A stretch of DNA of 64,000 nucleotides from Acinetobacter zhairuonensis (GTDB lineage Bacteria; Pseudomonadota; Gammaproteobacteria; Pseudomonadales; Moraxellaceae), in the NCBI RefSeq assembly GCF_022601715.1, contig NZ_JAKVIM010000019.1, positions 1 through 64,000 of the forward strand, given 5' to 3'. The position numbers and the translations under genes are program-made. Positions 26,223 through 36,178 of this stretch are shown here, piece by piece (position 1 is the stretch's first letter; the number at the start of each line of letters is the position of its first letter). The notes below the pieces were generated by a model. It worked only from the letters and a program-made list of their open reading frames with translations. It had not been told where the DNA came from and did not search any database.

Positions 26223-27713
26223 CTATGCTGCTTTTACTTTACCTTTTGCTTTAGCTTGCTGTGCTTGAGCAGTCCAAACTAAGCTTGAACTTTCCACTGG
26301 TAGGGCATACATTTTTAAGTCTGAATAATAAATATGGCTCACACACCACTCTACTGACTTCCCTTGAAGTGGCATTTGCTTGCCACCACGCTGTACATAA
26401 CCTGCACGCAATCCATCCACAATACTATGTCCCGTATTTTCACCAGCAGGAGCCACAGGTGTCACAGCAGCCATTTGACGAATATCTAACTCGTTAATGA
26501 GCTTACAAATATAGTCGTTGGCTAAATCGATTTTTAACGTCCATGGTGCGTTGGTATAACCGAACAAGGTCGCAAAGTTTGGAACATCTTCTAGTAACAC
26601 GCCTTTATAGGTCATTTTTTGATTTGGGTGAATGCGTTCTTGATCAACCGAAATTTCGATCCCACCCATCATTTGCAACTCTAGGCCTGTCGCACTGACA
26701 ATAATATCTGCTTCAAGTGTTTTGCCAGATTTCAGTAAAATCCCATTTTCAGTAAAGCGTTCGATATGGTCAGTGACAATAGATGCTTGACCATTACGAA
26801 CGACTTTAAACAAGTCATTGTCTGGAACCGAACATAAACGCTCTTCCCAAGGCATATACTCAGGGGTGAAGTGCGACATATCACATTGACCAGCCAATTC
26901 TTTCTTGGTGCGAGAAAGCAAGAACGAACGCATGTGTTGCGGATATTTGTGCGATAGTATGAAAATACCGAGTTGTTTCAATACATTACGCTTACGGAAA
27001 GCTTTGTAAACCAATTCTTCAGAGAATACTTTGCGGGCTGCATTAAATAATTTATCTGTATTATTGACATTAATCATATAGCCTGGCGAGCGCTGCAACA
27101 TGGTGATATGCGCAGTGTCTTCAGCCATGGCTGGAATTAATGTTACAGCAGTTGCACCACTACCAATTACCACAACACGTTTATTCTTGTAATCTAAGTT
27201 TTCTGGCCAGTGCTGAGGATGTACAAATTGACCTTTGAAGTTCTCTAAACCTTCAAACTTAGGTTGATAACCATGATCATGGTTATAGTAACCTGTTGCA
27301 GAGACAAGGAAATTACAGGTAAATACTTGAGCTTCGCCAGTCGTTTCATTGATTGCTGAAACTGTCCATTTGTTCGTTTCAGTTGAAAAATTCGCCGAGA
27401 CAATTTTAATGCCATAACGAATATTTTTCTCAACACCATACTTCTGAGCAGTTTCTCTTAAATATGCTTTGATTTTCTCACCAGAGGCAAGGACAGTACC
27501 TGTTTTCCATGGATTATATTCATATCCAAAGCTAATGACATCCGAGTCAGAGCGAATACCTGGGTAGCGGAATAAATCCCAAGTCCCACCTAAGTCTTGT
27601 CGACGATCTAAAATTGTGTACGTTTTATTTGGATTTTTCTGCTCAAGCTGGCATCCCATGCCAATTCCAGAGATCCCTGCTCCGATGATTACTACATCAT
27701 ATTCCATTTGCAT
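26223..27713 (-). CDS. Flavin-binding Baeyer-Villiger-type monooxygenase (AlmA/EthA/MymA-like)
   Basis: This is a 496-residue protein. The FAD-binding site VVIIGAGISGIGMGCQLE opens the protein (ATG 27713 or 27707), GGTWDLFRYPGIRSDSD follows, and the Baeyer-Villiger fingerprint appears as FKGQFVHPQHWP near residue 155. The NADPH-binding site is VVVIGSGATAV. Sequence and length match the group that holds AlmA (long-chain alkane oxidation in Acinetobacter), EthA and MymA. It inserts oxygen next to a ketone or oxidises a terminal carbon. It is the first gene of the minus-strand unit (BVMO, hydrolase, acyl-CoA ligase, nitronate-monooxygenase-like), divergent from an AraC gene. The true substrate is unknown. 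Confidence 0.85.
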   Translation of the reverse strand: MQMEYDVVIIGAGISGIGMGCQLEQKNPNKTYTILDRRQDLGGTWDLFRYPGIRSDSDVISFGYEYNPWKTGTVLASGEKIKAYLRETAQKYGVEKNIRYGIKIVSANFSTETNKWTVSAINETTGEAQVFTCNFLVSATGYYNHDHGYQPKFEGLENFKGQFVHPQHWPENLDYKNKRVVVIGSGATAVTLIPAMAEDTAHITMLQRSPGYMINVNNTDKLFNAARKVFSEELVYKAFRKRNVLKQLGIFILSHKYPQHMRSFLLSRTKKELAGQCDMSHFTPEYMPWEERLCSVPDNDLFKVVRNGQASIVTDHIERFTENGILLKSGKTLEADIIVSATGLELQMMGGIEISVDQERIHPNQKMTYKGVLLEDVPNFATLFGYTNAPWTLKIDLANDYICKLINELDIRQMAAVTPVAPAGENTGHSIVDGLRAGYVQRGGKQMPLQGKSVEWCVSHIYYSDLKMYALPVESSSLVWTAQAQQAKAKGKVKAA

Positions 27714-27814
27714 TTTTGCGGCTCCATGTCGCAGTTTTGTTATTCGATATTAATACTAGCAACTGATTAAATTTTAACTTGACTTGAGGAGACATTTATT
27801 TAACTCTAGAAGAC

Positions 27815-28858
27815 ATGACAATCATGGTACATGCAAGTGGAATTCGTGGTTACCTTGAGGTTATGCAAGACCTTAATTTCGATCCTCAACACATACTTGC
27901 GCAATACAACATAACGACAGACCAAATTAAACAAGATGATGCTTGGCTTGACCAAAAAAGCGTTATAAACCTCTATGAGTGTACAGCGGACCTGGCTCAA
28001 TGCCCTGATTTGGGGTTGCGTATCTCAAAACATCAAGATATTAGTATCTTGGGGATTTTAGGCCTCATTATGCAAAGCGCCTCGTCCATGCGTGGTGTGA
28101 TTGACTATACCTCTGACTTTTTATTTTTACATGGGCCTGGTTTAGCCATATCCCTGAATGAACAAAGCCAACTGTTCGAGGAGACTGCAGAAGTTATCTT
28201 TGAAATTAGAATTAATGGCTATGTACCACAACGGCAAACCATTGATAATTGCTTAGGTACAACACACCGAATTCTAAAATGGTTGGCGGCAGAAAATTAT
28301 GAACTTAAAGCGGTCTCACTCCCGCATATGCCTTTAGTTTCAACCACGGAATATCAACGTTTTTTTGGCGCACCAATTTTAATTAATCAAGATCGTGCTG
28401 CCTTACATCTGAGTAGAAAAACTTTAGAGAGTCAACCTCATAGTACCAATCCAGCCTTAAGAGAAATTGCTGAAGATTATATTCATCGCTATTTCCGTAA
28501 CCCTTCAGAGCAGGTCAGTGCTAGCGTCCGTAAGGCACTCCGTCTTCATTTATCTACACCACGCGCAAATAAAATACATGTAGCTACGATGCTCGCATTA
28601 CATCCTCGGACATTACAGCGGAAACTCGCACAAGAAGGCACTTCATTTGATGCGATTAAAGATGGTATTCGTAAAGAGTTGGCATTGCAGTATCTGTGGC
28701 AAACCGAAATTTCAATGAGTCAACTCACCGATATTCTAGGTTTCTCTGAACAATCCGCTTTTAGTCGTGCCTGCAAACGTTGGTTTGGTTTTTCTCCAAA
28801 AGAGGTACGTGACTCTTCAGACCGAGATATCTTAAATAAGACTTTCAAAGAAGAATAA
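27815..28858 (+). CDS. AraC-family regulator, VirS/OruR type
   Basis: This is a 347-residue protein. The first 200 or so residues are an Arabinose_bd-type (PF12625-like) effector domain, with ILGILGLIMQSASSMRGVID typical of the family. The C-terminus has two helix-turn-helix motifs (VATMLALHPRTLQRKLAQEG, then MSQLTDILGFSEQSAFSRAC and KRWFGFSPKEVR). It is divergent from the monooxygenase operon across about 100 bp, exactly as VirS is from mymA in mycobacteria, so it is probably the activator of that operon. Confidence 0.85.
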   Translation: MTIMVHASGIRGYLEVMQDLNFDPQHILAQYNITTDQIKQDDAWLDQKSVINLYECTADLAQCPDLGLRISKHQDISILGILGLIMQSASSMRGVIDYTSDFLFLHGPGLAISLNEQSQLFEETAEVIFEIRINGYVPQRQTIDNCLGTTHRILKWLAAENYELKAVSLPHMPLVSTTEYQRFFGAPILINQDRAALHLSRKTLESQPHSTNPALREIAEDYIHRYFRNPSEQVSASVRKALRLHLSTPRANKIHVATMLALHPRTLQRKLAQEGTSFDAIKDGIRKELALQYLWQTEISMSQLTDILGFSEQSAFSRACKRWFGFSPKEVRDSSDRDILNKTFKEE

Positions 28859-28869
28859 AAAGTAAGATC

Positions 28870-29706
28870 TTAAATACCTGAAATATGAATGAATTCTGGT
28901 TGTTTGAGGGTGGATGGTGAAAATCCAAATAGGTTTTGGAAAGTTCGGCTCATTTGGGCTTGATCATAGAAACCCACTTGATGGGCGACGGTAGAAAGTT
29001 TTTCTCCAGATTGTAATGCAAGAATAGCACGACGGTATCTACGCCATAGGATATAGGAGCGGATAGGCATTCCAATTTCAGCACTAAATAAATGAGATAG
29101 TCGATCTTTTGAAAGATGTAGCGTCTGCGCTAATGATGATAATTCAGGTGGCGTAGGGTGGTCGAGTAAAGGCAATAACCGATCTATTCTTTCATCTCTT
29201 TGGCGAAATTGAGCATGTTTGGGAAGTAGAGGGCTCATAATGTGCTGAGTAGTTTCTTCAATCTTTTTATTGTTTTCATCTTTTAAATGCCGCCGTAATT
29301 CTATTGAAAACTCCTTCAATTGATCTATTTTTAGTGGGCATAATCCGTGGTTATAAGTCAGCTGAGAAAGAGAGTGATAAGCTGCGTGACCAGGCTCAAT
29401 ATTGAGGCTGAAAATATTACTGTCTACTGTTTTAAGTTGACGTTCCACATCTGGCGCAACAAGTGCCGCTTTGCCTTCAAATAATAATTTCCCAGAAGCC
29501 GATGAAAAACTAAAGGTTCGATCCGTAGTTGACCAAATGAGTACATAAGTAGGTCTGCGTGTAGGACCAGAAATCACTGTCTCAGCATCTATTAAAAGCA
29601 TATGGTCAGAAAGATGAACATGCATAGGACTGTTGGTGGTTAAAGTATCCATACTTTGGGGTAATTCCGTTTTACATATTTTGTGATTATTTAATACTAA
29701 ATTCAT
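28870..29706 (-). CDS. AraC-family regulator
   Basis: This is a 278-residue protein with an N-terminal cupin-like sensing part of about 165 residues and a C-terminal AraC DNA-binding domain (LSSLAQTLHLSKDRLSHLFS, then KLSTVAHQVGFYDQAQMSRT and FQNLFGFSPSTLK). It converges on the VirS-like regulator with a gap of only 11 bp. Its target is unclear: it is divergent from the MalT-like gene across 361 bp and may act on that promoter or its own. It is unrelated in its N-terminal domain to the 27815 regulator. Confidence 0.85.
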   Translation of the reverse strand: MNLVLNNHKICKTELPQSMDTLTTNSPMHVHLSDHMLLIDAETVISGPTRRPTYVLIWSTTDRTFSFSSASGKLLFEGKAALVAPDVERQLKTVDSNIFSLNIEPGHAAYHSLSQLTYNHGLCPLKIDQLKEFSIELRRHLKDENNKKIEETTQHIMSPLLPKHAQFRQRDERIDRLLPLLDHPTPPELSSLAQTLHLSKDRLSHLFSAEIGMPIRSYILWRRYRRAILALQSGEKLSTVAHQVGFYDQAQMSRTFQNLFGFSPSTLKQPEFIHISGI

Positions 29707-30067
29707 TCTATAGGATTAATCAAAGTTCGGCTTGTATCAAACTGCTATTTGTAAGGGCTACGAGAATTTTGATGCATAGATGAGACATTATACTGATCAG
29801 GTCGCAATATTGATGGTTTGGAGCTGGATTCATTGCCTATAGCAAAAAGGGTTTGGCAGCTTACACTCCAACATGAAAGATGTAGCGAAAGTATCAAGCA
29901 GGATTGCAGAACAGAAATCTTTATATTAAGTTGTTGGCCATATGGAAAATGGCTATTCCTAGAGAGATTGGATTCACATGTTGGAGTGTGAATACGCTAA
30001 TCGGTTGCAAATTTCAGGAAAGCAGTTGACAGGAAGTTGACAATAATACATGTGAGTAATTTGAAGT
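29707..30067. other. 361-bp divergent gap with a long inverted repeat
   Basis: There is no coding region. It separates the AraC gene (-) from the MalT-like gene (+) and should hold both promoters. It contains a spaced inverted repeat, listed separately. Confidence 0.5.
29861..29991. repeat. Spaced inverted repeat (15-bp arms)
   Basis: TTACACTCCAACATG at 29861-29875 is the reverse complement, with one mismatch, of CATGTTGGAGTGTGA at 29977-29991. The arms are 101 bp apart, which suits either two opposed operator half-sites or the ends of a small relic element. Confidence 0.6.
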
Positions 30068-32761
30068 ATGCTTATTTTACATTCCAAACTGAGTCCACCT
30101 ATTGTTGATCATCAAAGTGCAATGGATAGGCATCAGTTAATGGATTCTATAGCACGTCACAGTACTAAGAGTATGTTGTTTATTCATGCCGCAGCTGGCT
30201 ATGGAAAAACAACCTTAATGAGTCAAATTGCACTTGAGCAAAAACAGCACAATATATCTACACATTGGCTTACACTGGATGAAGATGACAATGATCCACC
30301 TCGTTTATACCAATATCTTTGGTACGTTCTGTATGAAGAACTCCCTCAAGTCAATTTTGTAGAGGGTAAAATCACGAAACAAGATGTTTATGTGCTTACT
30401 GAAAAATTAAATCAGAGTGAACAAAAAAGAACCTTGTTTATTGATGATCTGGAACTTTTGACAAATTTGAATAGTCTTCATTTGGTCTGGTGGTTGTATT
30501 TGAATTTACCACAGCATTGTAAGTTGGTAGTCGCATCACGAATACGTCCTGAATGTAGTTTGACGAAAGAATTATTAGATGGTCGAATGCATATCATTAC
30601 TGAAGAGCAATTAAGTTTAAAACCTAGAGATGTTGATGAGTTAATCAATTTTTTTCACAGTAAAAATAATGATCTTGAGATCATAAATCGTGAAACAGCC
30701 CAACAATTGATTGCTAAAACAGAAGGGTGGATGACAGGTATTCAACTTGCAAAAATATATGTGCAAGATAATACGAACTTTGAAAATTTTATTCGGACTA
30801 TTGCAGGCACGCATAATCAAATTGCTGATTACTTAAATGAGCAAGTTTTTTTACAGCAAACGGAAGAGATTCAGCACTTTTTAATGCAGATTAGCATCCT
30901 AAAAAAATTTAATTTAACCTTAATTCAAGAGTTGACGGGGAGTAATTCAGCTCAGAAAAACTTAGCTTTGATGAATCAAAAGGGATTGTTTATTCAAGCA
31001 ATGGATGAACAAAGAGTTTGGTATCGAATGCATTCCTTATTCAGTGATTTTTTATCTTCGCGCTTTCAGTTGATGTATCCTGAAAAATATACACAACTGC
31101 ATATTAAAGCAGCTCAATGGTATAAAAATAACCGAGATGTTATGCAGGCGATTTATCACGCCCAACACGTTGGTGATACGGCATTAATGGCGAGGTTGCT
31201 TGATGATTGTAGCCGAGAACTTGTACTTGAAGGTCGCTTATACACACTGTTGGAATGGGTAAAGCACTTACCTGAATCTATATTGGTACAGTATCCAAGC
31301 TTACTGTATGACGTCATTTGGTCTTTGTTACTGACTCATCAAATTGCGTTGGCAAATCATTATTTACAATTGTGGTATAGCATTGATCAACATGAAACAC
31401 TTTCAAAACATAAGGATCAGCTGGGGTTAGCTCCTTTTATTGCTATCTTGGAAGATAAACTTTCTATTGCCTATGAATTAGCTTTAAATAATTTACAGAA
31501 TTTGCCAGTGACATCGTACTTTACGCGAGGTCCTCTTATGGGGATTAGTGTCTTGTACCACATTTGTTGTAGTGAAATGACAGCGGCGAGAAGGTTAATC
31601 GTTGATACACGGATTATCAATGTTCAGGGTCGTAACTTGTATGGGCTCATTTTAATTGATTGTATTGATGCACTTTGTGATTATTTAGTCGGTGATTTGG
31701 ACTTGGCTGAACAGAAATTCAGTCAAATTGGTCAGTGTGAAGAGTATAGAGCATTAGGATTGGATGATGATAATCAAGCTGCAATAGCTGCAATAGCTGC
31801 AATCTCAAGTAGTTTTAAAGCTGATCTTTATTATGAAATGAACAAATTAGCACTCGCTGAAGAGGCCTTAACTGAATTCAATGGCGGAATTCAATTGGTT
31901 ATGCCAGATATGGTGATAGTCGGGTATATTTTAAAACTAAGGTTAGCGCAATTGAAAAAAGACCAAGTTGTTGCTCAACGCTGTATCAATGAGATTCAAC
32001 TTAAAAGTAGTTTATGGTCTTTGCCTCGATTGGCTGAAACAATACAATGCTATCAGCAACCCGAATCCAAAGAATTACCGTTTTCAAAAGAACATCCTAA
32101 CTTCGACACTCATCCCGTACCTCATTTATTCAATTTTACGAATTTGTTAAGGGGGGATGATCTTATTAGCTATCGCCTGCAAATTCTGAATGGAAATGCT
32201 GAGACGGCAGTTTTATATTTATTGCAGCAACAGCAAAGCTTTAAACAATATCCATTACGTCAAGCCAGATTAAAATTATTACTGACTATGGCATACCATC
32301 AACAGAAAAAGTTAGCACTTGCTTTTGCTCAGTTAGAGCAAGCGTTGTTATTGATTATGCCAACGCGTGCTTTGCGGTTGATTCTGGATGAGCATCCAAT
32401 AATTTGGGGGTTAATGACTCAGCTGTATAAAGAGTTACAAGCACGTAAACAGAACAAAAATATTACTTTATTGAAATATATTCAGTACTTATTTGAGGTT
32501 CAGCAACCAAATTTGAATGATGAAGTACATCCAACAACGAATGAATCGAAGAGCCTTGCTCACTTAGATCAATTCTCAAAAAGAGAATTGCAAATTTTAT
32601 CTCAAGTTGGAGAAGGTCTAACAGATGCTGAAATTGCAGAGAAGATTTTTTTGTCTGTAAATACTATTAAATGGCATTTACGCAATATTTATAGCAAATT
32701 AACGGTTCGTTCTCGGTTGGAAGCTGTGGCGGCTGCTAAAAATAAAGGGCTTATTGTATAA
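30068..32761 (+). CDS. MalT-like LuxR-family ATP-dependent regulator
   Basis: This is an 897-residue protein with the layout of MalT/LAL regulators: a P-loop near the N-terminus (HAAAGYGKTTLMSQ, about residue 42), a Walker B-like LFIDDLELL, a long helical TPR-like middle, and a C-terminal LuxR helix-turn-helix (SKRELQILSQVGEGLTDAEI, then LSVNTIKWHLRNIYSKL). It would respond to a small inducer with ATP binding and activate nearby genes, perhaps the SDR and MDR oxidoreductases downstream. A 9-bp in-frame repeat encoding Ala-Ala-Ile three times lies at 31778-31804. Its stop codon is inside a terminator hairpin. Confidence 0.85.
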   Translation: MLILHSKLSPPIVDHQSAMDRHQLMDSIARHSTKSMLFIHAAAGYGKTTLMSQIALEQKQHNISTHWLTLDEDDNDPPRLYQYLWYVLYEELPQVNFVEGKITKQDVYVLTEKLNQSEQKRTLFIDDLELLTNLNSLHLVWWLYLNLPQHCKLVVASRIRPECSLTKELLDGRMHIITEEQLSLKPRDVDELINFFHSKNNDLEIINRETAQQLIAKTEGWMTGIQLAKIYVQDNTNFENFIRTIAGTHNQIADYLNEQVFLQQTEEIQHFLMQISILKKFNLTLIQELTGSNSAQKNLALMNQKGLFIQAMDEQRVWYRMHSLFSDFLSSRFQLMYPEKYTQLHIKAAQWYKNNRDVMQAIYHAQHVGDTALMARLLDDCSRELVLEGRLYTLLEWVKHLPESILVQYPSLLYDVIWSLLLTHQIALANHYLQLWYSIDQHETLSKHKDQLGLAPFIAILEDKLSIAYELALNNLQNLPVTSYFTRGPLMGISVLYHICCSEMTAARRLIVDTRIINVQGRNLYGLILIDCIDALCDYLVGDLDLAEQKFSQIGQCEEYRALGLDDDNQAAIAAIAAISSSFKADLYYEMNKLALAEEALTEFNGGIQLVMPDMVIVGYILKLRLAQLKKDQVVAQRCINEIQLKSSLWSLPRLAETIQCYQQPESKELPFSKEHPNFDTHPVPHLFNFTNLLRGDDLISYRLQILNGNAETAVLYLLQQQQSFKQYPLRQARLKLLLTMAYHQQKKLALAFAQLEQALLLIMPTRALRLILDEHPIIWGLMTQLYKELQARKQNKNITLLKYIQYLFEVQQPNLNDEVHPTTNESKSLAHLDQFSKRELQILSQVGEGLTDAEIAEKIFLSVNTIKWHLRNIYSKLTVRSRLEAVAAAKNKGLIV
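31778..31804 (+). repeat. In-frame 9-bp tandem repeat (GCTGCAATA) in the MalT-like gene
   Basis: Three successive GCTGCAATA-like units encode Ala-Ala-Ile repeats in the helical middle of the regulator. Changes in copy number would keep the frame. Confidence 0.7.
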
Positions 32762-32771
32762 GCCCTTTATT
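32744..32771. terminator. Terminator overlapping the end of the MalT-like gene
   Basis: AAAGGGCTTA and TAAGCCCTTT form a stem spanning the stop codon, followed by ATTT. It lies between convergent genes and may serve both strands. Confidence 0.7.
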
Positions 32772-32784
32772 TAAATTTGATGAG

Positions 32785-33513
32785 TTAGTTACTTGAATAA
32801 CCACCATCAATATTAACCATTGTACCACTGATAAAGCTTGCTGCTTTTGAAGATAAGTAGACCACTAAGTCCGCAACTTCTTGCGGTTTGCCTAAACGTA
32901 GCATTGGTGTACGCTCAGCAATACGATTTTGAATGTCTGGCATATCTTTTAGTGGGTGGAGTAATGGGGTGTCAATCCAGCCTGGTACAATCGCATTGAC
33001 CCGAATTTTATCTTTTGCAAAATAAAGTGCATGTGATTTCGTTAATTGATCAATTGCACCTTTTGATGCTGAATAGGCTGGTACCATTGGTGAACCAAAA
33101 ATCGCATACATTGAAGATACATTGACAATCGAAGCATTATCTGACTTCGTCATAAGCTTCGCAGCACATTCACTAATGTAGAAAACAGAATTTAAATTCA
33201 CATCCATAACACGCTTGAACGAATCAAATTCATGTTCATCTAAAGCTCCCATACCAGCACCATTAAAGAGTGAATCAATGTGGTCTAGCGTTGAGAAGAA
33301 TTGATCAACAGCTTTTTTGTCGGTGACGTCAATTTCAACAGGATGAATGTCTAATCCTTCTGGATAAACAGCTTGATGTGCTTGTAAGCCGAGTGCCCAT
33401 ACTTTTGCGCCCTTTTCAGCAAAAGCAATCGCAACTGCATGACCAATACCAGATGTACCACCAGTCACAACTGCAACTTTGTTTTGGAACATATTTTTGT
33501 TGAAAGTTTCCAT
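32785..33513 (-). CDS. SDR-family oxidoreductase
   Basis: This is a 242-residue protein. ATG 33513 is chosen (TAGGAT upstream; the protein then starts METFNKNMFQNKVAVVTGG), not the upstream in-frame start at 33594. It has a classical short-chain dehydrogenase layout: cofactor loop TGGTSGIG, catalytic Ser in SSMYAIFG, YxxxK as YSASKGA, and the C-terminal SGTMVNIDGG. It should act on a hydroxyl or keto group with NAD(P). It is divergent from the MDR oxidoreductase gene at 33784, and both could belong to the oxidation pathway around the monooxygenase. The substrate is unknown. Confidence 0.85.
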   Translation of the reverse strand: METFNKNMFQNKVAVVTGGTSGIGHAVAIAFAEKGAKVWALGLQAHQAVYPEGLDIHPVEIDVTDKKAVDQFFSTLDHIDSLFNGAGMGALDEHEFDSFKRVMDVNLNSVFYISECAAKLMTKSDNASIVNVSSMYAIFGSPMVPAYSASKGAIDQLTKSHALYFAKDKIRVNAIVPGWIDTPLLHPLKDMPDIQNRIAERTPMLRLGKPQEVADLVVYLSSKAASFISGTMVNIDGGYSSN

Positions 33514-33783
33514 TTTTATAATCCTAGAAATATTGTTTTTCAATCTATCCCGATTGACAAAAATATAATTAGGCTCATGAGAGCGTGAAATCAAGAATGG
33601 AAATTTAAATTGTAATTACCATTCGTTAGAGTGGCGCTTTCAATTTTAAAGGTTTGCTAGGCTATTTTTTTCAGTTGTAATTGAGATTTCTAATCATATT
33701 TATGGTGATTGAAATTTGTACAATTAAATGGATTTAACGCACGTCTAATCATTGGAAATATTTCAATGTATTCAGGAAAAAAT

Positions 33784-34773
33784 ATGATTTATAAAGCTTT
33801 TAAATTATTGAAATATCCTCAAGGTACTATTTCACAAGATATTTTTGACTTAGTATCTTTACCGCGACCTACGCTTAAAGAAGGTGAGTTTTTAGTTAAG
33901 CAAACATATATGTCACTTGACCCAGCGATGCGTACTTGGCTGCAACAACGTGAAGACAGCTATCTACCTCCTGTACAAATTGGTGAAGTCATGCGCTCCT
34001 ACGGTGTAGGAATGGTTGTTGAATCACTTAACCCAAAATTTCCAGTGGACTCGCAAGTTGTGGGCATTACTGGTTGGGCTGAGTATGTACTTGGTCATGA
34101 AGAAATGAATGTAGTAGATGCTTCATTATCTCCTGAAGCTATTTTATCTATTTTTTATTTTACGGGTCTTACAGCTTATGCGGGTTTGATGAAAATAGGT
34201 CAACCAAAGCAAGGTGAAACTTTGGTTGTGACTGGCGCAGCGGGCTCGGTTGGTTCATTGGTGGGTCAGTTGGCTAAAGCTCAAGGCATGCGTGTAGTTG
34301 GTATTGCAGGTTCTGATGCGAAATGTAAATGGTTAGTAGATGAGTTAGGTTTTGATGCAGCGATCAATTATAAGTCGCAAAATTTAGCAGAACAGTTAAA
34401 AGCAGCAGCGCCGAATGGGGTTGATATTTTTTATGAAAACACGGGTGGTCCAATCCAAGAGATTGTTTACAATCAGATGAATCGATACGGTCGCGTAGTC
34501 GTGTGTGGAGTGCTATCAGATTATGATAATGATGTTCCAACAAAAGGACCAAGTTGGGTTGATATCAATCTAAAAAGTTTACGCGTACAAGGTTTTATCG
34601 TGACAGATTATGCTCAGTACTCGGAAGAAGCAATGTCAACTCTTGGGCGCTATGTTGCTGAAGGGAAAATTAAATTTAAGTCACACTTGATTGAAGGATT
34701 TGATCGTTTACCTGAAGGTTTGATGATGCTTTTTAAAGGTGAAAATACGGGTAAATTCATCGTTAAGTTCTAA
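33784..34773 (+). CDS. NADPH-dependent MDR oxidoreductase (leukotriene B4 dehydrogenase/CurA-like)
   Basis: This is a 329-residue protein. ATG 33784 has AGGAA upstream and aligns with the normal family start, so the 25 extra codons upstream are left out. It has the zinc-free medium-chain reductase pattern: MSLDPAMRTWL, the cofactor site VTGAAGSVGSLVGQLAK, FYENTGGPI and NRYGRVVVCGVLSDYD. Such enzymes reduce the double bond of alpha,beta-unsaturated ketones or aldehydes. It is divergent from the SDR gene and ends before a terminator. The physiological substrate is unknown. Confidence 0.85.
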   Translation: MIYKAFKLLKYPQGTISQDIFDLVSLPRPTLKEGEFLVKQTYMSLDPAMRTWLQQREDSYLPPVQIGEVMRSYGVGMVVESLNPKFPVDSQVVGITGWAEYVLGHEEMNVVDASLSPEAILSIFYFTGLTAYAGLMKIGQPKQGETLVVTGAAGSVGSLVGQLAKAQGMRVVGIAGSDAKCKWLVDELGFDAAINYKSQNLAEQLKAAAPNGVDIFYENTGGPIQEIVYNQMNRYGRVVVCGVLSDYDNDVPTKGPSWVDINLKSLRVQGFIVTDYAQYSEEAMSTLGRYVAEGKIKFKSHLIEGFDRLPEGLMMLFKGENTGKFIVKF

Positions 34774-34788
34774 TTGTATGATGGATTT

Positions 34789-34830
34789 AAGCTACTCCTC
34801 TGCACAAATTGCTAGGAGTAGCTTATCTTT
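34789..34830 (+). terminator. Terminator after the MDR oxidoreductase gene
   Basis: AAGCTACTCCT and AGGAGTAGCTT form an 11-bp stem with a 15-nt or so loop, followed by ATCTTT. It is 16 bp after the stop codon. Confidence 0.75.
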
Positions 34831-35695
34831 ACTGTAGACCTCAACGGTCTTGTAATTAGACTATTCAATTATCTTGCTTTTTCCATCTAAATTCATGGAT
34901 AAGTGTTTATTTAAAAGAGCATATATTTTAGTGTCGCTAGTGCATTTTTTAAAAATACTTTATATAAAACAATAAGGTGAGAACGCACTGCTGAAATGTA
35001 TGTGAATCAATATTGGCTATGATGTTCTGCAAGCTCATGTATATGAAACATTTAAGTGTTAATAATTTATAAATCAGAAAAATTTAATCTCCGAATTGGT
35101 CAAAATGATGTTGCACAGATAAAATCAAATCAGAAGGAAGTAACTCTTCTAGCATCCAGCATTGGCGAAATCGCATCAAAGAATAAGAAAACTGCAGTTT
35201 GAAAAAGACCTTAAATTTCCTTTGCCCACTGGCTTACAACTCAAAAAACTTAGAGACATCATTCTTTTGGGCTGCTATCCAGCAGTAAAATATTAAACAA
35301 CCATAAATAAGATGCATTTCAGTGAAATTGATCTTTAATCCGGTCTTCAATTTTTGACGTACTCAATATAGAGCAAGGGATTATTTAAAGTTGAAATCTG
35401 ATATCGCACTTATCACATGAGTTTCAGCTAGCAGGTTTATTGAATTAGATCTTAGCTATAAGGAGATCTCCTTATATATGGAATAACTAAAAGATGAATC
35501 ACCGAGTCTTAAGTATAGAAAATAGAGAAACATTCTAATTTTGTTTAGAAAATATCAAGATTTGATAATTGAGAGTATAAATTGGTCTGAATTTTGCATA
35601 ACTGTTAATAATGGTGCGTTTTGATAAAGCGATTTATTTTTTGAATCAATTTGGATCAAAAGCAGTGCTAAATAAAAGAGAAGCATGGAGAAAAA
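34831..35695. other. 865-bp gap before the urease cluster
   Basis: No gene was recognised. All frames are broken by stops. Short stretches at 35080-35300 read like coding sequence but match nothing I know, so they may be relics. The last 150 bp (AT-rich, purine-rich GGAG before ATG 35696) should carry the urease promoter. Confidence 0.4.
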
Positions 35696-36178
35696 ATGAA
35701 AATTTATACTCAACGATTAGAAGCAGTTACAGAAAATTGTGACTTTGATGTCATTGAGCTGAATTTTGATACACGTCAAAAGAGCCGTTTTCGTGCAACT
35801 TTAAAAAATGGGGTCGATATTGGTGCAGATTTGCCGCGTACAGGCATTTTGCGTAGTGGATCATATATTTCGACCGAGAGTGGAAATATTCTCAAAGTTG
35901 AAGCGAAACCAGAAAAACTGATGAAAGTTTCTGCTCAACTTGAGTTTGATTTATTAAAAGCTGCATATCATCTCGGGAATCGTCATGTTCCCTTAATGTT
36001 GACACCTACAGCTTTATATTTCGAGCCAGATCACGTTCTTGCTGAAATGGTGATTGGGCTGGGATTAAAAGTTGAAGAGGTAGATCATCCTTTTGAGCCT
36101 GAAAGTGGGGCATATGCACAACATCAACATGATCATCGCTTAAGCCCAATTAAGTCATTACATCATGTCCATCACTAA
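35696..36178 (+). CDS. ureE: Urease accessory protein UreE (nickel metallochaperone)
   Basis: This is a 160-residue protein with a UreE N-terminal peptide-binding domain ([18 protein letters not shown], then [11 protein letters not shown]) and the metal-binding domain with [11 protein letters not shown], the usual GNRH site. The C-terminus is His-rich (HQHDHR and HHVHH), as in nickel-storing forms. It delivers nickel to the UreD-F-G complex on apo-urease. It is the first gene of the urease cluster here and overlaps ureF by 14 bp. Confidence 0.95.
   Translation: MKIYTQRLEAVTENCDFDVIELNFDTRQKSRFRATLKNGVDIGADLPRTGILRSGSYISTESGNILKVEAKPEKLMKVSAQLEFDLLKAAYHLGNRHVPLMLTPTALYFEPDHVLAEMVIGLGLKVEEVDHPFEPESGAYAQHQHDHRLSPIKSLHHVHH

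Noticed and set aside
34831..35695. A gene before the urease cluster
   Set aside because: No frame longer than a few dozen codons was open and none resembled a known protein.
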